Shown here: in pieces, positions 26,823 through 36,027 of the stretch | Numbering within the stretch: position 1 is the stretch's first letter | How the letters are laid out: every line of letters starts with the position of its first letter | NCBI RefSeq assembly: GCF_900176595.1 | Contig: NZ_LT838813.1 | Coordinates: 4,234,001-4,298,000 of the forward strand | Source of the DNA: Aquiflexum balticum DSM 16537 | GTDB taxonomy: Bacteria > Bacteroidota > Bacteroidia > Cytophagales > Cyclobacteriaceae | Length of the DNA stretch: 64,000 nt | Direction: 5' to 3' | Made by a program: the position numbers and the translations under genes | Notes under the pieces: model-generated | What the model was told of the DNA's origin: nothing | The model's database searches: none | What the model saw: the letters and a program-made list of their open reading frames with translations, nothing else

Positions 26823-27320
26823 GATTTAAATCAAAGGGTTCGCTTTTTTCTCAATTCATGATTGACGGAGTAAATCAAACAGAAGTAAATATAAGGTAGT
26901 ATTGATATCTTCACCTAGAATGGAGTTGCTTGGGTCCGGAAATTTGGATTGGGATTAATATTTATTGAAAACGAGTTAACCTCAGGAAAATTTCACCTGA
27001 CAAAATTAACACATGTTTTTTTCTTGATTGAATGCGATTCAAACCAATTATTACAAAAATCAAACAATTGAAATAAAATATAAGACGTTAGACGTGAGAT
27101 TTGAGACTTGAGTCCGGATGATTACCATTATGGATCAACAATATTTTTCTGAATGGTTGAAACTTGGGTTATTGGGCACCCAACAAAACCTTTTAAAGGT
27201 TTTAAAGAATTTCACGGTCGCCTTTTGGCTTCCCGAAATTCATTGGGACAGGCTTTGTTTCTTGCTTCCTGTTTCTTAATTCTAATCTCTCGCTTCTCGT
27301 ATCTCGCCTCAACCTCTCCC
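26823..27320. other. Intergenic with decayed repeats
   Basis: I see no gene. The region has degenerate purine- or pyrimidine-rich stretches (agacgttagacgtgag near 27080; cttctcgtatctcgcc near 27290, which is the reverse complement type) related to the sequence at about 16110-16195. A palindromic CCTTTTAAAGG lies near 27190. The reading frame that starts near 27153 and runs into the 3' end of lhgO has no homology. Confidence 0.5.
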
Positions 27321-28520
27321 TCAAAACCGCTTCAAAGCCAACTCACTTACCGTTCCCCCAATGGCCAAAGAACTCGTCGCAGCAGGGGAGGGGGCATTGA
27401 GGACATTGATGGCAGATTCGTTTTCCCGGATACAGAAATCATCCAAAAGTCCCCCGGTTCGGTCACAAGCCTGGGCACGGACTCCCGCACCTCCTTCTAC
27501 CAAATCCGATTCCTGAATATCGGGAATCAGTTCCTTTAGGGCATTGGTAAAGGCGGTTTTGGAGAATGAACGGTACATTTCGCCCATTCCGGTTTTCCAA
27601 TATTTGGCAGCTACTTTTTGGAATCCGGGCCAAGCCAAGGTCTCACTCAGTTCCGCTAGGTTGACTTGGGAACGCTTATATCCTTCTCTTTTAAAAGCCA
27701 ATACAGCATTGGGCCCTGCTTCCACGCCGCCTTTCATCATTCTGGTGAAGTGAACCCCTAAAAATGGAAAATTAGGATCCGGAACAGGGTAGATCAGGTT
27801 TTTGACCAGGTATTCTCTTTCCTTTTTTATTTTGTAATACTCGCCTCTGAAAGGAATGATTTTGACATCAATGGATTCCTCCTGATTCATTTGGGCCACT
27901 TTATCGGAATACAAGCCGGCACAATTGATCACTAATTTGCCTGAAAATTCATGGTAGGCAGTGCGGACCTGGGAAACACCCGATTCGGTTATGATTTTAT
28001 CAACTTTATTGTTTAGAAAAATTTCTCCTCCCAAAGATTCGAATTTCTTGGCATAAGCAATGGCCACCTCTTTGTAATCTACAATCCCTGTCTGAGGTAC
28101 ATGTATAGCAGCTACGCCTGCGCAGTAAGGTTCATATTCCTTCAATTCATCCAAAGTAATGGCCCTTGTTCCTGCCAATCCATTTTGCAATCCTCTTTCC
28201 AGTAATCCATTCAATATTGAAATCTGCTCATTTTTGGTGGCTACCACCACCTTTCCAGTCAGTTCAAAGGGAATACTTTCTTCTTCACAGAATTTAATGA
28301 GTTCATGATAGCCTCTGATGCAATTGGTTGCTTTCAAGGAACCGGGTTTGTAGTACAAGCCGGAATGGATTACCCCCGAATTATTGCCCGTTTGATGCTT
28401 GGCCACCTCAGGTTCTTTTTCCAGAATCACTACTTTTAAGTTAGGTTTTTGCTGTATGATTTTGAGACCTGTAGCCAGTCCGACTATTCCGCCTCCGATG
28501 ATAATAATGTCGTATTGCAT
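27321..28520 (-). CDS. lhgO: L-2-hydroxyglutarate oxidase
   Basis: 399 residues of the DAO/FAD-dependent oxidoreductase family. The FAD Rossmann motif is DIIIIGGGIVGLATGLKI (about 4-21). HQTGNNSGVIHSGLYYKPGSLKA is the family signature of LhgO/YgaF. The C-terminal end has GGAGVRAQACDRTGGLLDDF and SPAATSSLAIGG, closing the FAD site. The enzyme oxidises L-2-hydroxyglutarate to 2-oxoglutarate and passes electrons to the membrane quinone pool, acting as metabolite repair. It stands alone and is divergent from the DUF5686 gene 159 bases away. A TATATTTG -7 box is found 18 bases upstream of the ATG. Confidence 0.9.
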   Translation of the reverse strand: MQYDIIIIGGGIVGLATGLKIIQQKPNLKVVILEKEPEVAKHQTGNNSGVIHSGLYYKPGSLKATNCIRGYHELIKFCEEESIPFELTGKVVVATKNEQISILNGLLERGLQNGLAGTRAITLDELKEYEPYCAGVAAIHVPQTGIVDYKEVAIAYAKKFESLGGEIFLNNKVDKIITESGVSQVRTAYHEFSGKLVINCAGLYSDKVAQMNQEESIDVKIIPFRGEYYKIKKEREYLVKNLIYPVPDPNFPFLGVHFTRMMKGGVEAGPNAVLAFKREGYKRSQVNLAELSETLAWPGFQKVAAKYWKTGMGEMYRSFSKTAFTNALKELIPDIQESDLVEGGAGVRAQACDRTGGLLDDFCIRENESAINVLNAPSPAATSSLAIGGTVSELALKRF

Positions 28521-28538
28521 TTGCTATATAATTGCAGA

Positions 28539-28546
28539 CAAATATA
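28539..28546 (-). promoter_or_regulatory. -7 promoter element (TATATTTG) for lhgO
   Basis: Perfect match to the Bacteroidetes TAnnTTTG box on the minus strand. A TTC rather than TTG is found at the usual -33 distance, so the promoter is only moderately supported. Confidence 0.45.
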
Positions 28547-28679
28547 AGGATGGATTTATTTTTTGAACAGGTTAATTTTAGCCTCTTAATCAAAACAAAT
28601 TCTTACCCATTTTAAAAAAGAAATTGGTTTAGAACTTTTTGCCAGGATAAAAGTGTTTCAGCCATACCTATAAACCTAT

Positions 28680-31160
28680 ATGAAGAGCATATTTTTATTC
28701 CTGATTTCATTTTTTTGTTTTCTGACAATTTCCTTTGCACAATTAAGTATTATTGGAAAGGTAACTGATTCCGAAACGGGGGATCCGATTCCATTTGCAA
28801 GCGTAATTTTGAAAGGTTCCACTTTGGGTACAACCACGGATTTTGAAGGGAATTATGTTTTAAATTCTACTACTAAAGCAGATAGTATCCAAGTGAGTTA
28901 TTTGGGTTATGTTTCACAGACTAAAAAAATTCCTACAACTCCTTCTCCGGTAATTAACTTTCAATTGATTCCCTCGACTTTCAACCTTTCGGAGTTTGTC
29001 TTTGAATCAGGTGAAAACCCGGCTTTTGCCATTATCAGAAAAGCGGTAGCGTCAAAAGAAAAATTTGATAAAAGAAACTTAACCGCCTACGAATCTGATA
29101 ATTATACCAAAATAGAACTTGACTTAGATGAAGTAGAGGGTGCTTTTAAGGAAAGAAATCAAGTTAAGAAAGTTATTGCTGTGATGGATAGCATCAAGCA
29201 GTTGACCAATGATGAAGGAAAAAAAATCCTTCCCATGTTCTTTTCTGAAACATATTCTAAGTTTTATTTCAGAACAGATCCCATTTTAAAAAAGGAAATT
29301 ATCGAAAACTCGAGATTGACGGGAGTAGGTATTACTGATGGGACAACTGTTTCACAAATTACAGGTTCTGCCTTTCAAGAATATAATTTCTACAGAAACT
29401 GGTTGACAATCGTTGAGAAGGAATTTGTTTCTCCCATTACGGACGGATGGAAGACTTTTTATGATTATGATCTCATGGATTCTCTGATGGTGGGGGAAGA
29501 CTATTGTTACATGCTCAAAGTATACCCACTTCGGGAACAGGATTTGGCGTTTACGGGTACTATTTGGATCAAAAAGGAAAATTATGCCCTCAAACAAATA
29601 GATTTAACAATTCCAAAGTCTGCCAACTTAAATTTTATAGAAAGGATAAAAATCCAGCAGGAATTGGTAGAGACTGAAGCGGGGCCATTGCTTCCTTCCA
29701 AAACAAGAGTTTTGATCAAAATCTCGAAAATAACTGAAAACACAGTTGGCTTGCTTGCAAAATTTTATAATTCCCAGGAAAACTTCAAAATTAATAACCC
29801 CTTACCAACAAGCTTTTACTTCCAATCTATAGAATTGAAAGAAGATTTTGATCAAGGGACAGAGGAATTTTGGCAAAAGGTCAGACCTGAACCTTTAAGT
29901 GATCAAGAAATTGTTTCGCGACAGATGGTGGATACCCTAAGCAGGATTCCAATAATCAGATTTTATTCAGAGGGGATCAAATTTTTGGGAACAGGATTTC
30001 TGCCTGTTGGCAAAGTTGATTTCGGTCCTTGGACCGGACTTTTTAATTACAATGACATTGAAGGGCTGAGATTGGGAGGCGGATTGCGTACCAATCTCAA
30101 ATTCAGCAACAAATATGTCTTTACAGGATATTTGGCTTATGGATTTGCAGATCAGCAAGTGAAATATTTTATTTCAGGTACCAAAATTCTTGACCGAAAA
30201 AGATGGACAACCATTCAGATAAATACCCAAAAGGAAATCGATCAGGTCGGATTGGAAATAGAAAACCTTCAGTTGAACAGTATTTTCCTTGCAGCATCAA
30301 GGTTCGGGACATTGAACAAACCCTATTACAGTAAATATTTCAGACTCATCACCCAAAGGGAGGTATTTAGGGGATTAAACTTTACGGCAGGTTTTACCAG
30401 AAAGGAATTTGATCCTTTATTTGAATTCAATTATTTCAATGAAAACACAGGAGTTTACCAAAACAGGTTTGATCTTGCTCAAATAAATATTGGGGTTCGA
30501 TATGGCAAAGATGAAATACAGATTATAAATGACAACTATAGGGTGTCATTGGGTCCGGTAAAGTGGCCTGTTTTTGATTTTAGGTTTACCCAAGGACTCA
30601 ACAACCTTGGTGGCGATATCAATTACCAAAAATATACTCTAAGTGTCTATCAAAAACTCAATCTAGGATTGATAGGGGTATCAAGATATGAATTGAAATC
30701 GGGTTTTGTCAGGGGCACAGTACCCTATCCGCTTCTTGAAAACCACATAGGTAACGAAACTATTTTTTATACAACCGTCGCTTTCAACCTGATGAACTTC
30801 AATGAATTTGCGAGTGATAGATTTGCAAGTTTAAGTTACCGCCATTCTTTTGAAGGATTTGGACTCAATCAGATTCCTTTGATCAAGAAACTCAAATGGA
30901 GGGCTGTTGCGAATGCCAATGTTTTGTGGGGGAGTGTTAGCGACAAAAACTTGTCGAATTCATCCGATTTGGATGGTTCAGGTAATCCCATACCGGCTTT
31001 TGGAAGACTCGACGCAAGTACCCCCTATATTGAATTAGGATATGGGATTGAAAATATTTTTAAGTTCTTTAGGGTGGATGCCTTCCATAGGATCACTTAT
31101 TTGGATAATCCGGGAGCAAATTCATTTGGGGTAAAAATAAGTGCCCAGATAATTCTTTAA
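28680..31160 (+). CDS. DUF5686 / carboxypeptidase-regulatory-like outer-membrane protein
   Basis: 826 residues. Signal peptide (KSIFLFLISFFCFLTISFAQ), a CarbopepD-reg-2-like domain (IIGKVTDSETGDPIPFASVIL to VSYLGYVSQTKKI, about 24-90), then the long DUF5686 region, which starts at FAIIRKAVASKEKFDKRNL and ends in an outer-membrane beta-barrel-like part with alternating hydrophobic strands (GVRYGKDEIQIINDNYRVSLGP; SFGVKISAQIIL). The family is conserved and common in Bacteroidota but functionally uncharacterised; it is probably an outer-membrane protein. It is monocistronic: thrS follows after 166 bases with no obvious terminator. Expressed divergently from lhgO. Confidence 0.88.
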   Translation: MKSIFLFLISFFCFLTISFAQLSIIGKVTDSETGDPIPFASVILKGSTLGTTTDFEGNYVLNSTTKADSIQVSYLGYVSQTKKIPTTPSPVINFQLIPSTFNLSEFVFESGENPAFAIIRKAVASKEKFDKRNLTAYESDNYTKIELDLDEVEGAFKERNQVKKVIAVMDSIKQLTNDEGKKILPMFFSETYSKFYFRTDPILKKEIIENSRLTGVGITDGTTVSQITGSAFQEYNFYRNWLTIVEKEFVSPITDGWKTFYDYDLMDSLMVGEDYCYMLKVYPLREQDLAFTGTIWIKKENYALKQIDLTIPKSANLNFIERIKIQQELVETEAGPLLPSKTRVLIKISKITENTVGLLAKFYNSQENFKINNPLPTSFYFQSIELKEDFDQGTEEFWQKVRPEPLSDQEIVSRQMVDTLSRIPIIRFYSEGIKFLGTGFLPVGKVDFGPWTGLFNYNDIEGLRLGGGLRTNLKFSNKYVFTGYLAYGFADQQVKYFISGTKILDRKRWTTIQINTQKEIDQVGLEIENLQLNSIFLAASRFGTLNKPYYSKYFRLITQREVFRGLNFTAGFTRKEFDPLFEFNYFNENTGVYQNRFDLAQINIGVRYGKDEIQIINDNYRVSLGPVKWPVFDFRFTQGLNNLGGDINYQKYTLSVYQKLNLGLIGVSRYELKSGFVRGTVPYPLLENHIGNETIFYTTVAFNLMNFNEFASDRFASLSYRHSFEGFGLNQIPLIKKLKWRAVANANVLWGSVSDKNLSNSSDLDGSGNPIPAFGRLDASTPYIELGYGIENIFKFFRVDAFHRITYLDNPGANSFGVKISAQIIL

Positions 31161-31326
31161 GAAACTTGGTATTGTTTTTCAAGTTTTCCCAAGATGCCTC
31201 ATATTTAAAAAAATAATAGAGTTTGTTGCTTTTATCTAAGAAAAACCCACAATCAATTTGCATATTTGCACCTTAATTAAGCATCTGTTTGTAAAGATGT
31301 CATGTTTCATATAGTTAAAATTTTAA

Positions 31327-33276
31327 ATGTCCAACCAACAAATCAAAATCACCCTGCCGGACGGTTCGGTCAGGGATTATGAAAAAGGAGTTTCAGGGTT
31401 ACAGATTGCACTTAGTATCAGCGAGGGTTTAGCCAGAAATGTACTTGCAGCAAAAGTTAACGGGGAAGTTTGGGATGCAAACAGACCCATTCATCAGGAC
31501 TCAAAAGTCCAGTTATTGACCTGGAATGACCCTGAAGGGAAAAATACTTTTTGGCATTCTTCTGCCCACCTGATGGCAGAAGCCTTGGAATCACTTTATC
31601 CCGGGGTGAAATTCGGCATTGGCCCGCCGATTGAAAACGGATTTTATTATGACGTTGATTTTGGTGACAAACCTTTGGAAGGTGCTGAACTGGAAAAAAT
31701 TGAAGCCAAAATGATGGAATTGGCCAAAACAAAAAGCGAATTTATCAGAAAAGATGTATCAAAGTCCGATGCTATTGCTTACTTCCAGGAAAAAGGGGAT
31801 GAATATAAATTAGACCTTTTGGAAGGTTTGGAAGATGGTTCCATCACTTTTTATGAGCAGGGCAATTTCGTTGATCTCTGTCGTGGACCACATATCCCCA
31901 ATACAGGTTTTATCAAAGCAGCCAAGCTTTTGAACATTGCCGGTGCCTATTGGAGAGGGGATGAGAAAAGGAAAATGCTTACCCGGATCTATGGTATTAC
32001 TTTTCCAAAAGCCAAAGAATTGCAGGAATACCTGTTTATGCTTGAAGAGGCAAAGAAAAGAGATCATAGGAAATTGGGCAGGGAATTGGAATTGTTTACT
32101 TTTTCCGAAAAAGTGGGCATGGGATTGCCTTTATGGCTACCCAAGGGTACGTTGCTAAGAGAGAGACTTGTCAATTTTATGAAAAAGGCACAGGACAAGT
32201 CGGGTTATCAGCAAGTTGTTACCCCACATATTGGGCATAAGGCTTTGTATGAGACTTCCGGGCATTATGAAAAATACGGAAAGGATTCATTCCAGCCCAT
32301 CCATACGCCCAATGAAGGTGAGGAGTTTTTGTTGAAACCGATGAATTGTCCCCATCACTGCGAAATCTATAAGCATAAACCCAGGTCATACAAAGACCTG
32401 CCTATCAGATATGCTGAATTTGGAACTGTTTACAGGTACGAACAAAGCGGCGAATTGCATGGTTTGACCAGGGTTCGAGGTTTTACGCAAGATGATGCCC
32501 ATATATTTTGCAGGCCGGATCAGGTAAAAGAGGAATTTATAAAAGTTATTGATCTGGTGCTTTATGTATTCAAAGCTTTGGGCTTTTCGGATTATACTGC
32601 CCAGATTTCATTAAGAGATCCCGATAACAGGGACAAATATATAGGTACTGATGAGGCTTGGAACAAAGCTGAATCAGCAATCATCGAAGCGGCTGCCGAA
32701 AAGGGACTTGATACAGTGACCGAATTAGGTGAGGCTGCTTTTTATGGTCCAAAACTGGATTTTATGGTCAAAGATGCTTTGGGCAGAAAATGGCAATTGG
32801 GTACCATACAGGTAGATTATAATTTACCCGAAAGATTCCAATTGGAATATATTGGTTCCGACAATCAAAAACATCGGCCGGTCATGATTCACAGGGCGCC
32901 ATTTGGTTCTTTGGAAAGATTTGTGGCTGTTCTGATAGAGCATTGTGCCGGAAACTTTCCTCTTTGGCTGTCTCCTGACCAGATCATTATTCTGCCTATT
33001 TCTGAAAAATATACTGCATATGCAGAGGAGATCAGAAGTGCATTGGAGGATTCAGATATCATAGGGGCGATAGACAACCGGGATGAAAAGATCGGAAGAA
33101 AAATCAGAGATGCAGAAGTTAAGAAAATCCCTTTTATGCTCATTGTGGGCGAAAAAGAACAAATGGAGGGCTTAATCTCTGTAAGGAAGCATGGTCAAGG
33201 TGACCTAGGTAATTATACTCCGGAAGGCTTTGCTGCTTACTTCAAGGGTATAATTGAAGAATCATTACACAATTAA
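31327..33276 (+). CDS. thrS: Threonyl-tRNA synthetase
   Basis: 649 residues, the full length for bacterial ThrRS. Order: TGS domain ([23 protein letters not shown]), the editing/SAD domain ([19 protein letters not shown] with the H-x3-H zinc-like motif, and [10 protein letters not shown]), class II core (motif 2 region [22 protein letters not shown], the zinc-binding MNCPHHC, motif 3 [13 protein letters not shown]), and the anticodon-binding domain ([17 protein letters not shown]). It charges tRNA-Thr and edits Ser-tRNA. It heads the conserved thrS-infC-rpmI-rplT cluster; infC begins 84 bases later. A CATATTTG box at 31261-31268 is a possible promoter. Interesting in view of the unusual tRNA-Thr locus at 48 kb. 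Confidence 0.97.
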   Translation: MSNQQIKITLPDGSVRDYEKGVSGLQIALSISEGLARNVLAAKVNGEVWDANRPIHQDSKVQLLTWNDPEGKNTFWHSSAHLMAEALESLYPGVKFGIGPPIENGFYYDVDFGDKPLEGAELEKIEAKMMELAKTKSEFIRKDVSKSDAIAYFQEKGDEYKLDLLEGLEDGSITFYEQGNFVDLCRGPHIPNTGFIKAAKLLNIAGAYWRGDEKRKMLTRIYGITFPKAKELQEYLFMLEEAKKRDHRKLGRELELFTFSEKVGMGLPLWLPKGTLLRERLVNFMKKAQDKSGYQQVVTPHIGHKALYETSGHYEKYGKDSFQPIHTPNEGEEFLLKPMNCPHHCEIYKHKPRSYKDLPIRYAEFGTVYRYEQSGELHGLTRVRGFTQDDAHIFCRPDQVKEEFIKVIDLVLYVFKALGFSDYTAQISLRDPDNRDKYIGTDEAWNKAESAIIEAAAEKGLDTVTELGEAAFYGPKLDFMVKDALGRKWQLGTIQVDYNLPERFQLEYIGSDNQKHRPVMIHRAPFGSLERFVAVLIEHCAGNFPLWLSPDQIIILPISEKYTAYAEEIRSALEDSDIIGAIDNRDEKIGRKIRDAEVKKIPFMLIVGEKEQMEGLISVRKHGQGDLGNYTPEGFAAYFKGIIEESLHN

Positions 33277-33360
33277 ATACGGTATTAATTAGCGAGTTTT
33301 TTTATATCTCAAATTTATTCCGATATTTGCAGGCAATTTCATTAAACAACCATAAGTATT

Positions 33361-33912
33361 TTGAAAGGAAGAACACCGTTCAGACAGAGACAAGAAGAAC
33401 CTTATAAGGTAAACGACAAAATCAGGTCAAGAGAAGTCAGGGTAGTAGGCGATTTTGTAGATGGCGGAAATGCCGTTTTGACCTTGACCGAAGCCTTAAA
33501 AATTGCAAAGGAAAACGAACTTGATCTCGTTGAGATTTCCCCAAATGCCAGTCCTCCTGTTTGTAAGGTGATAGACTACGCAAAATTTAAATATGAACAG
33601 AAAAAGAAGCAAAAGGAGATCAAAGCCAATGCATCTAAGACTGTTCTTAAAGAAATCAGGTTTGGTCCGAACACTGACGACCATGATTTCAACTTCAAGT
33701 TGAAGCATGCTATCAACTTTCTTAAAGAAGGAGCAAAAGTAAAAGCCTATGTACATTTTGTAGGTAGATCGATTGTTTTCAAGGAAAGAGGAGAAATGTT
33801 GCTGTTGAAGTTTGCGCAGGAGTTGGAGGAATATGGACAGGTAGAACAACTTCCAAAAATGGAGGGGAAAAGAATGTTTCTTTTCTTAACACCAAAAGCC
33901 AGTAAGAAATAA
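33361..33912 (+). CDS. infC: Translation initiation factor IF-3
   Basis: 183 residues. N-terminal domain ([45 protein letters not shown]), a lysine-rich linker, and C-terminal domain ([40 protein letters not shown]). It prevents premature 30S-50S joining and checks the start codon. No ATG precedes the conserved N-terminus. The start is either TTG at 33361 or ATT at 33358, which are adjacent and in frame. A rare start codon (AUU in Escherichia coli) is the known basis of IF-3 autoregulation, so this is likely deliberate. Followed after 21 bases by rpmI. Confidence 0.95.
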   Translation: MKGRTPFRQRQEEPYKVNDKIRSREVRVVGDFVDGGNAVLTLTEALKIAKENELDLVEISPNASPPVCKVIDYAKFKYEQKKKQKEIKANASKTVLKEIRFGPNTDDHDFNFKLKHAINFLKEGAKVKAYVHFVGRSIVFKERGEMLLLKFAQELEEYGQVEQLPKMEGKRMFLFLTPKASKK

Positions 33913-33933
33913 TTTCAACAAACAAATACAGTT

Positions 33934-34131
33934 ATGCCTAAAGTAAAAACTAAATCAAGTGCAAAAAAGCGGTTTACCCTAACAGGAACCGGCAAAATCA
34001 GAAGGAAGCATGCTTACAAAAGCCACATTCTGACCAAGAAATCTACCAAGAGAAAGAGAAATCTTACTAAAATGGGTATGGTTCACGAGTCTGATGAAGG
34101 CAGAGTAAAAGCAATGTTGAGAATAGGTTAA
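33934..34131 (+). CDS. rpmI: Ribosomal protein bL35
   Basis: 65 residues, basic throughout ([31 protein letters not shown]), matching bL35 in length and in the S-A-K-K-R-F and KRKRNLTK motifs. It is part of the large ribosomal subunit. It lies between infC (21 bases upstream) and rplT (111 bases downstream), the universal gene order. The 111-base gap may hold an L20-responsive leader, as in other bacteria, but I see no strong structure in it. Confidence 0.97.
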   Translation: MPKVKTKSSAKKRFTLTGTGKIRRKHAYKSHILTKKSTKRKRNLTKMGMVHESDEGRVKAMLRIG

Positions 34132-34242
34132 TCTATTTTCATTTCTTCAAAATCAATTCAGGTTATTTATTCACCAGACGCTTAGGTTAACAAGACTTTT
34201 CAGCATAAACTGAAAGCACCTAGAGTCAAAAATTTAAACATT

Positions 34243-34587
34243 ATGCCAAGATCAGTAAATGCAGTTGCTTCAAGAGCAAGAAGAAAAAAAGTATTGAAAG
34301 CAACAAAGGGCTACTTCGGGAGAGGAAAGAACGTTTGGACAGTAGCAAAAAACAAGTACGAAAAAGGTTTACAATACGCTTATAGAGATAGAAAAGCCAA
34401 GAAAAGAGAATTCAGGGCTTTATGGATTCAGCGTATCAATGCAGGTGCCAGACAATATGGTATCTCTTATTCTCAGTTTATGGGTATGTTGAAAAAAGCT
34501 GATATCGAATTGAACAGAAAAGTTCTTGCTGATTTGGCAATGAATCACCCAGAGGCATTCAAAGCTGTAGTTGAAAAGGTTAAGTAA
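34243..34587 (+). CDS. rplT: Ribosomal protein bL20
   Basis: 114 residues with the family start [25 protein letters not shown] and the helical body [20 protein letters not shown]. bL20 is needed for early 50S assembly and, in several bacteria, represses its own operon. It is the last gene of thrS-infC-rpmI-rplT and is followed by a good terminator at 34614-34639. Confidence 0.97.
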   Translation: MPRSVNAVASRARRKKVLKATKGYFGRGKNVWTVAKNKYEKGLQYAYRDRKAKKREFRALWIQRINAGARQYGISYSQFMGMLKKADIELNRKVLADLAMNHPEAFKAVVEKVK

Positions 34588-34613
34588 GTAGGCACTGACT
34601 TAACTTATTAAGA

Positions 34614-34639
34614 AGCCCCAAATTTTGGGGCTTTTTTTA
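34614..34639 (+). terminator. Terminator after rplT
   Basis: Hairpin AGCCCCAA-ATT-TTGGGGCT followed by a run of seven T, 27 bases after the rplT stop. Confidence 0.9.
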
Positions 34640-34707
34640 TTTCTATTTTTTGGATTTACAAGGTCATTTTATGAATTTTTACTATATTACAAAAGTCCAA
34701 TAAATCA

Positions 34708-34763
34708 AAAAAACCAATCTTTAAAATCCAGTTTTCTTAGAGATTTTAAAGGATTGGTTTTTT
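34708..34763. terminator. Long hairpin, probably bidirectional terminator
   Basis: Arms of about 21 bases (34707-34728 and 34742-34763) pair with a single bulge; the ends carry A-run and T-run, so either strand gives a stem followed by U. It separates the rplT operon from the convergent tRNA-Met locus. Confidence 0.65.
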
Positions 34764-34769
34764 AATAAA

Positions 34770-34791
34770 AAAAGCCCCAAAAGTGGGGCTT
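34770..34791 (-). terminator. Terminator after tRNA-Met remnant 1
   Basis: AAGCCCC/GGGGCTT stem with loop AAAAGT, followed on the minus strand by a T-run. The hairpin is identical to the one at 35136-35155, showing that remnant plus terminator was duplicated. Confidence 0.8.
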
Positions 34792-34794
34792 AAG

Positions 34795-34863
34795 TAGCGA
34801 GGAGGGGATCCCGATAGCTATCGGGACCCTGTCCGCCGCGGCGGATATGAATTCTGTGCTAAA
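34795..34863 (-). pseudogene. tRNA-Met remnant 1 with two palindromes
   Basis: Minus strand. It keeps the 3' acceptor arm (CCCCTCCTCGCTA) of tRNA-Met and a mutated anticodon half (CACAGAATTCATA). TCCGCCGCGGCGGA (34832-34845) stands where the 3' anticodon stem and variable loop should be; TCCCGATAGCTATCGGGA (34809-34826) stands in place of the T loop. It begins at the TAG stop codon of the GIY-YIG gene. It cannot make a working tRNA. Confidence 0.8.
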
Positions 34864-35113
34864 GGTATTGGGGAATAATATTTGATTTAATCCAATCCCT
34901 TCCTTTACCTGATTTCAGTTCCTTTTCCCTTAGAAGGGCTTCAGATTTGGTACTAAAAAATTCTACATGGATACAATACCAAGGTCTGTATCGGATGGTA
35001 TGTCCTTTAGTTGATTTCTCATTATGGAATTTAAACCTGGTAATGAGGTCTGAGGTCATTCCGGTATAAAGCCTTTTGGCCGAAAATGAATATAGTACGT
35101 AAACACAGAACAT
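34859..35113 (-). CDS. Small GIY-YIG nuclease-domain protein (tRNA-Met locus)
   Basis: 84 residues: a nearly bare GIY-YIG/URI domain. Visible: CVYVLYS (GIY strand), LYTGMT (YIG strand), the catalytic Arg in LITRFKFHN and the metal-binding Glu in EALLREKELKSG. It lacks a DNA-binding partner domain, unlike UvrC or classic homing enzymes. It lies between two tRNA-Met remnants: its ATG is 12 bases from the terminator at 35125-35155 and its TAG stop is the edge of remnant 1. The same arrangement, with different GIY-YIG proteins, occurs at the tRNA-Thr locus. It may act on DNA at tRNA or palindromic structures; this is inference. Such short proteins are frequent in Bacteroidota near tRNA and rRNA genes. 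Confidence 0.82.
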   Translation of the reverse strand: MFCVYVLYSFSAKRLYTGMTSDLITRFKFHNEKSTKGHTIRYRPWYCIHVEFFSTKSEALLREKELKSGKGRDWIKSNIIPQYL

Positions 35114-35124
35114 TGAATTATAAT

Positions 35125-35155
35125 TAAAAAAAGAAAAGCCCCAAAAGTGGGGCTT
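35125..35155 (-). terminator. Terminator after tRNA-Met remnant 2
   Basis: AAGCCCC/GGGGCTT stem, loop AAAAGT, T-rich tail on the minus strand; same hairpin as at 34770-34791. It precedes the GIY-YIG gene start, so that gene needs read-through or its own promoter. Confidence 0.8.
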
Positions 35156-35160
35156 GAGTG

Positions 35161-35212
35161 TAGCGAGGAGTAGGATCGAACTGCTGTCCGCCGCGGCGGA
35201 TATGAATCCTGC
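35161..35212 (-). pseudogene. tRNA-Met remnant 2 with one palindrome
   Basis: Minus strand. It has the anticodon half GCAGGATTCATA, then TCCGCCGCGGCGGA (35187-35200), a T-arm-like CAGCAGTTCGATCCTACT and the acceptor end CCTCGCTA. The 5' acceptor and D arm are missing. Palindrome position is identical to remnants 1 and 3. Confidence 0.8.
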
Positions 35213-35234
35213 TTCATGGCCCTATTAATGGAGA

Positions 35235-35260
35235 AAAGCTTCCCAAATTTGAGAAGCTTT
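35235..35260 (-). terminator. Terminator of tRNA-Met
   Basis: Stem AAGCTTCTCAAA/TTTGGGAAGCTT type (one G-U), directly after the tRNA 3' end, with T-rich tail on the minus strand. Confidence 0.8.
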
Positions 35261-35263
35261 ATG

Positions 35264-35337
35264 TAGCGAGGAGGGGAGTTGAACCCCTGACCTCAGGGTT
35301 ATGAATCCTGCGCTCTAACCATCTGAGCTACCTCGCC
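35264..35337 (-). tRNA. tRNA-Met (CAT)
   Basis: 74 bases without encoded CCA. Acceptor GGCGAGG pairs with CCTCGCT (G1-U72); D arm GCTCAGATGGTTAGAGC; anticodon loop TTCATAA with anticodon CAT; T arm GGGGTTCAACTCCCC. An A-C mismatch closes the anticodon stem. CAT could also be tRNA-Ile2 with lysidine; elongator Met is preferred. It is the only intact copy among four copies or remnants between 34795 and 35468. Confidence 0.93.
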
Positions 35338-35404
35338 AGGTATTAATCTTATGGGGAGAATCCCAATTATTTTGACATCTTTAACGTCAAAATGGTATTG
35401 CAGA

Positions 35405-35468
35405 GTTGAACTGCTGTCCGCCGCGGCGGATATGAATCCTGCGCTCTAACCATCTGAGTTACCTCGCC
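35405..35468 (-). pseudogene. tRNA-Met remnant 3, between promoter and intact tRNA
   Basis: Minus strand. Acceptor 5' half, D arm (ACTCAGATGGTTAGAG) and anticodon up to GGATTCATA are nearly identical to tRNA-Met; then TCCGCCGCGGCGGA (35417-35430) replaces the 3' anticodon stem and variable loop, and the sequence ends after GTTCAAC without the 3' acceptor. It lies in the leader of the intact tRNA transcript, as the 54-bp units do at tRNA-Thr. Confidence 0.8.
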
Positions 35469-35479
35469 AATTCGGACTG

Positions 35480-35510
35480 CAAATATGAGGTCTTATGTAT
35501 ATAATTGCAA
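35480..35510 (-). promoter_or_regulatory. Promoter of the tRNA-Met locus
   Basis: Minus strand: TTG (35508-35510), 20 bases, CATATTTG (35480-35487), one base off TAnnTTTG. The start would be just before remnant 3. Confidence 0.6.
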
Positions 35511-35559
35511 GCAAACGCCTGCAAAAAAGTGAATTTTTAAAAACTAAAATTCTGAGAAA

Positions 35560-35955
35560 ATGGTAAAAAATAAATTTGTTGCTGATTATCAAATCAATAC
35601 TTCCAGGAAAGTATTATTTCCTTATTTGAGTACGGCCAGTGGATTGGCTGAATGGTTTGCCGATGATGTTTCTATCAATGAGGATAAAACTTACATCTTT
35701 CATTTTGATGGTGAGGACCACTATGCCAGAATCGTGGCCCTAAGAACAAACATTCATGTCAAATTTGATTTCTTTGATCCAAATAATCCTGATGAAACAG
35801 ACCACTCTTATATAGAGTTTAAATTAGAAGAAAATGAACTGACGCAAACTATGTTTATGAAAGTCATTGATTACAGTGATTCTTACGATGATGATGAGTT
35901 GGAATCTATTTGGGAAAGCCTGATACACAATTTAAAAGAAATCATTGGAGGTTGA
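35560..35955 (+). CDS. START-like (SRPBCC) domain protein
   Basis: 131 residues of the START-like family typical of Bacteroidota: KFVADYQINTSRKVLFPYLSTASGLAEWFADDV at the N-terminus, the FHFDGEDHYARIV strand, and a C-terminal helix ESIWESLIHNLKEIIGG. Related to AHSA1/SRPBCC folds that bind hydrophobic ligands. No ligand or partner is known. It precedes the LptF/G-type permease by 72 bases and is probably co-transcribed with it. Confidence 0.85.
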   Translation: MVKNKFVADYQINTSRKVLFPYLSTASGLAEWFADDVSINEDKTYIFHFDGEDHYARIVALRTNIHVKFDFFDPNNPDETDHSYIEFKLEENELTQTMFMKVIDYSDSYDDDELESIWESLIHNLKEIIGG

Positions 35956-36027
35956 TTTTCAAAAAACCATAATATTTGAAAATTTTCACAACCTTTGCCG
36001 TTAATATGGCTTGCAGGGTTAATTTAA

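Noticed and set aside
27153..27539. 128-residue plus-strand reading frame
   Set aside because: No homology; overlaps the lhgO 3' end and decayed repeats.
35405..35468. Second functional tRNA-Met
   Set aside because: Lacks the 3' anticodon stem, variable loop and 3' acceptor arm.
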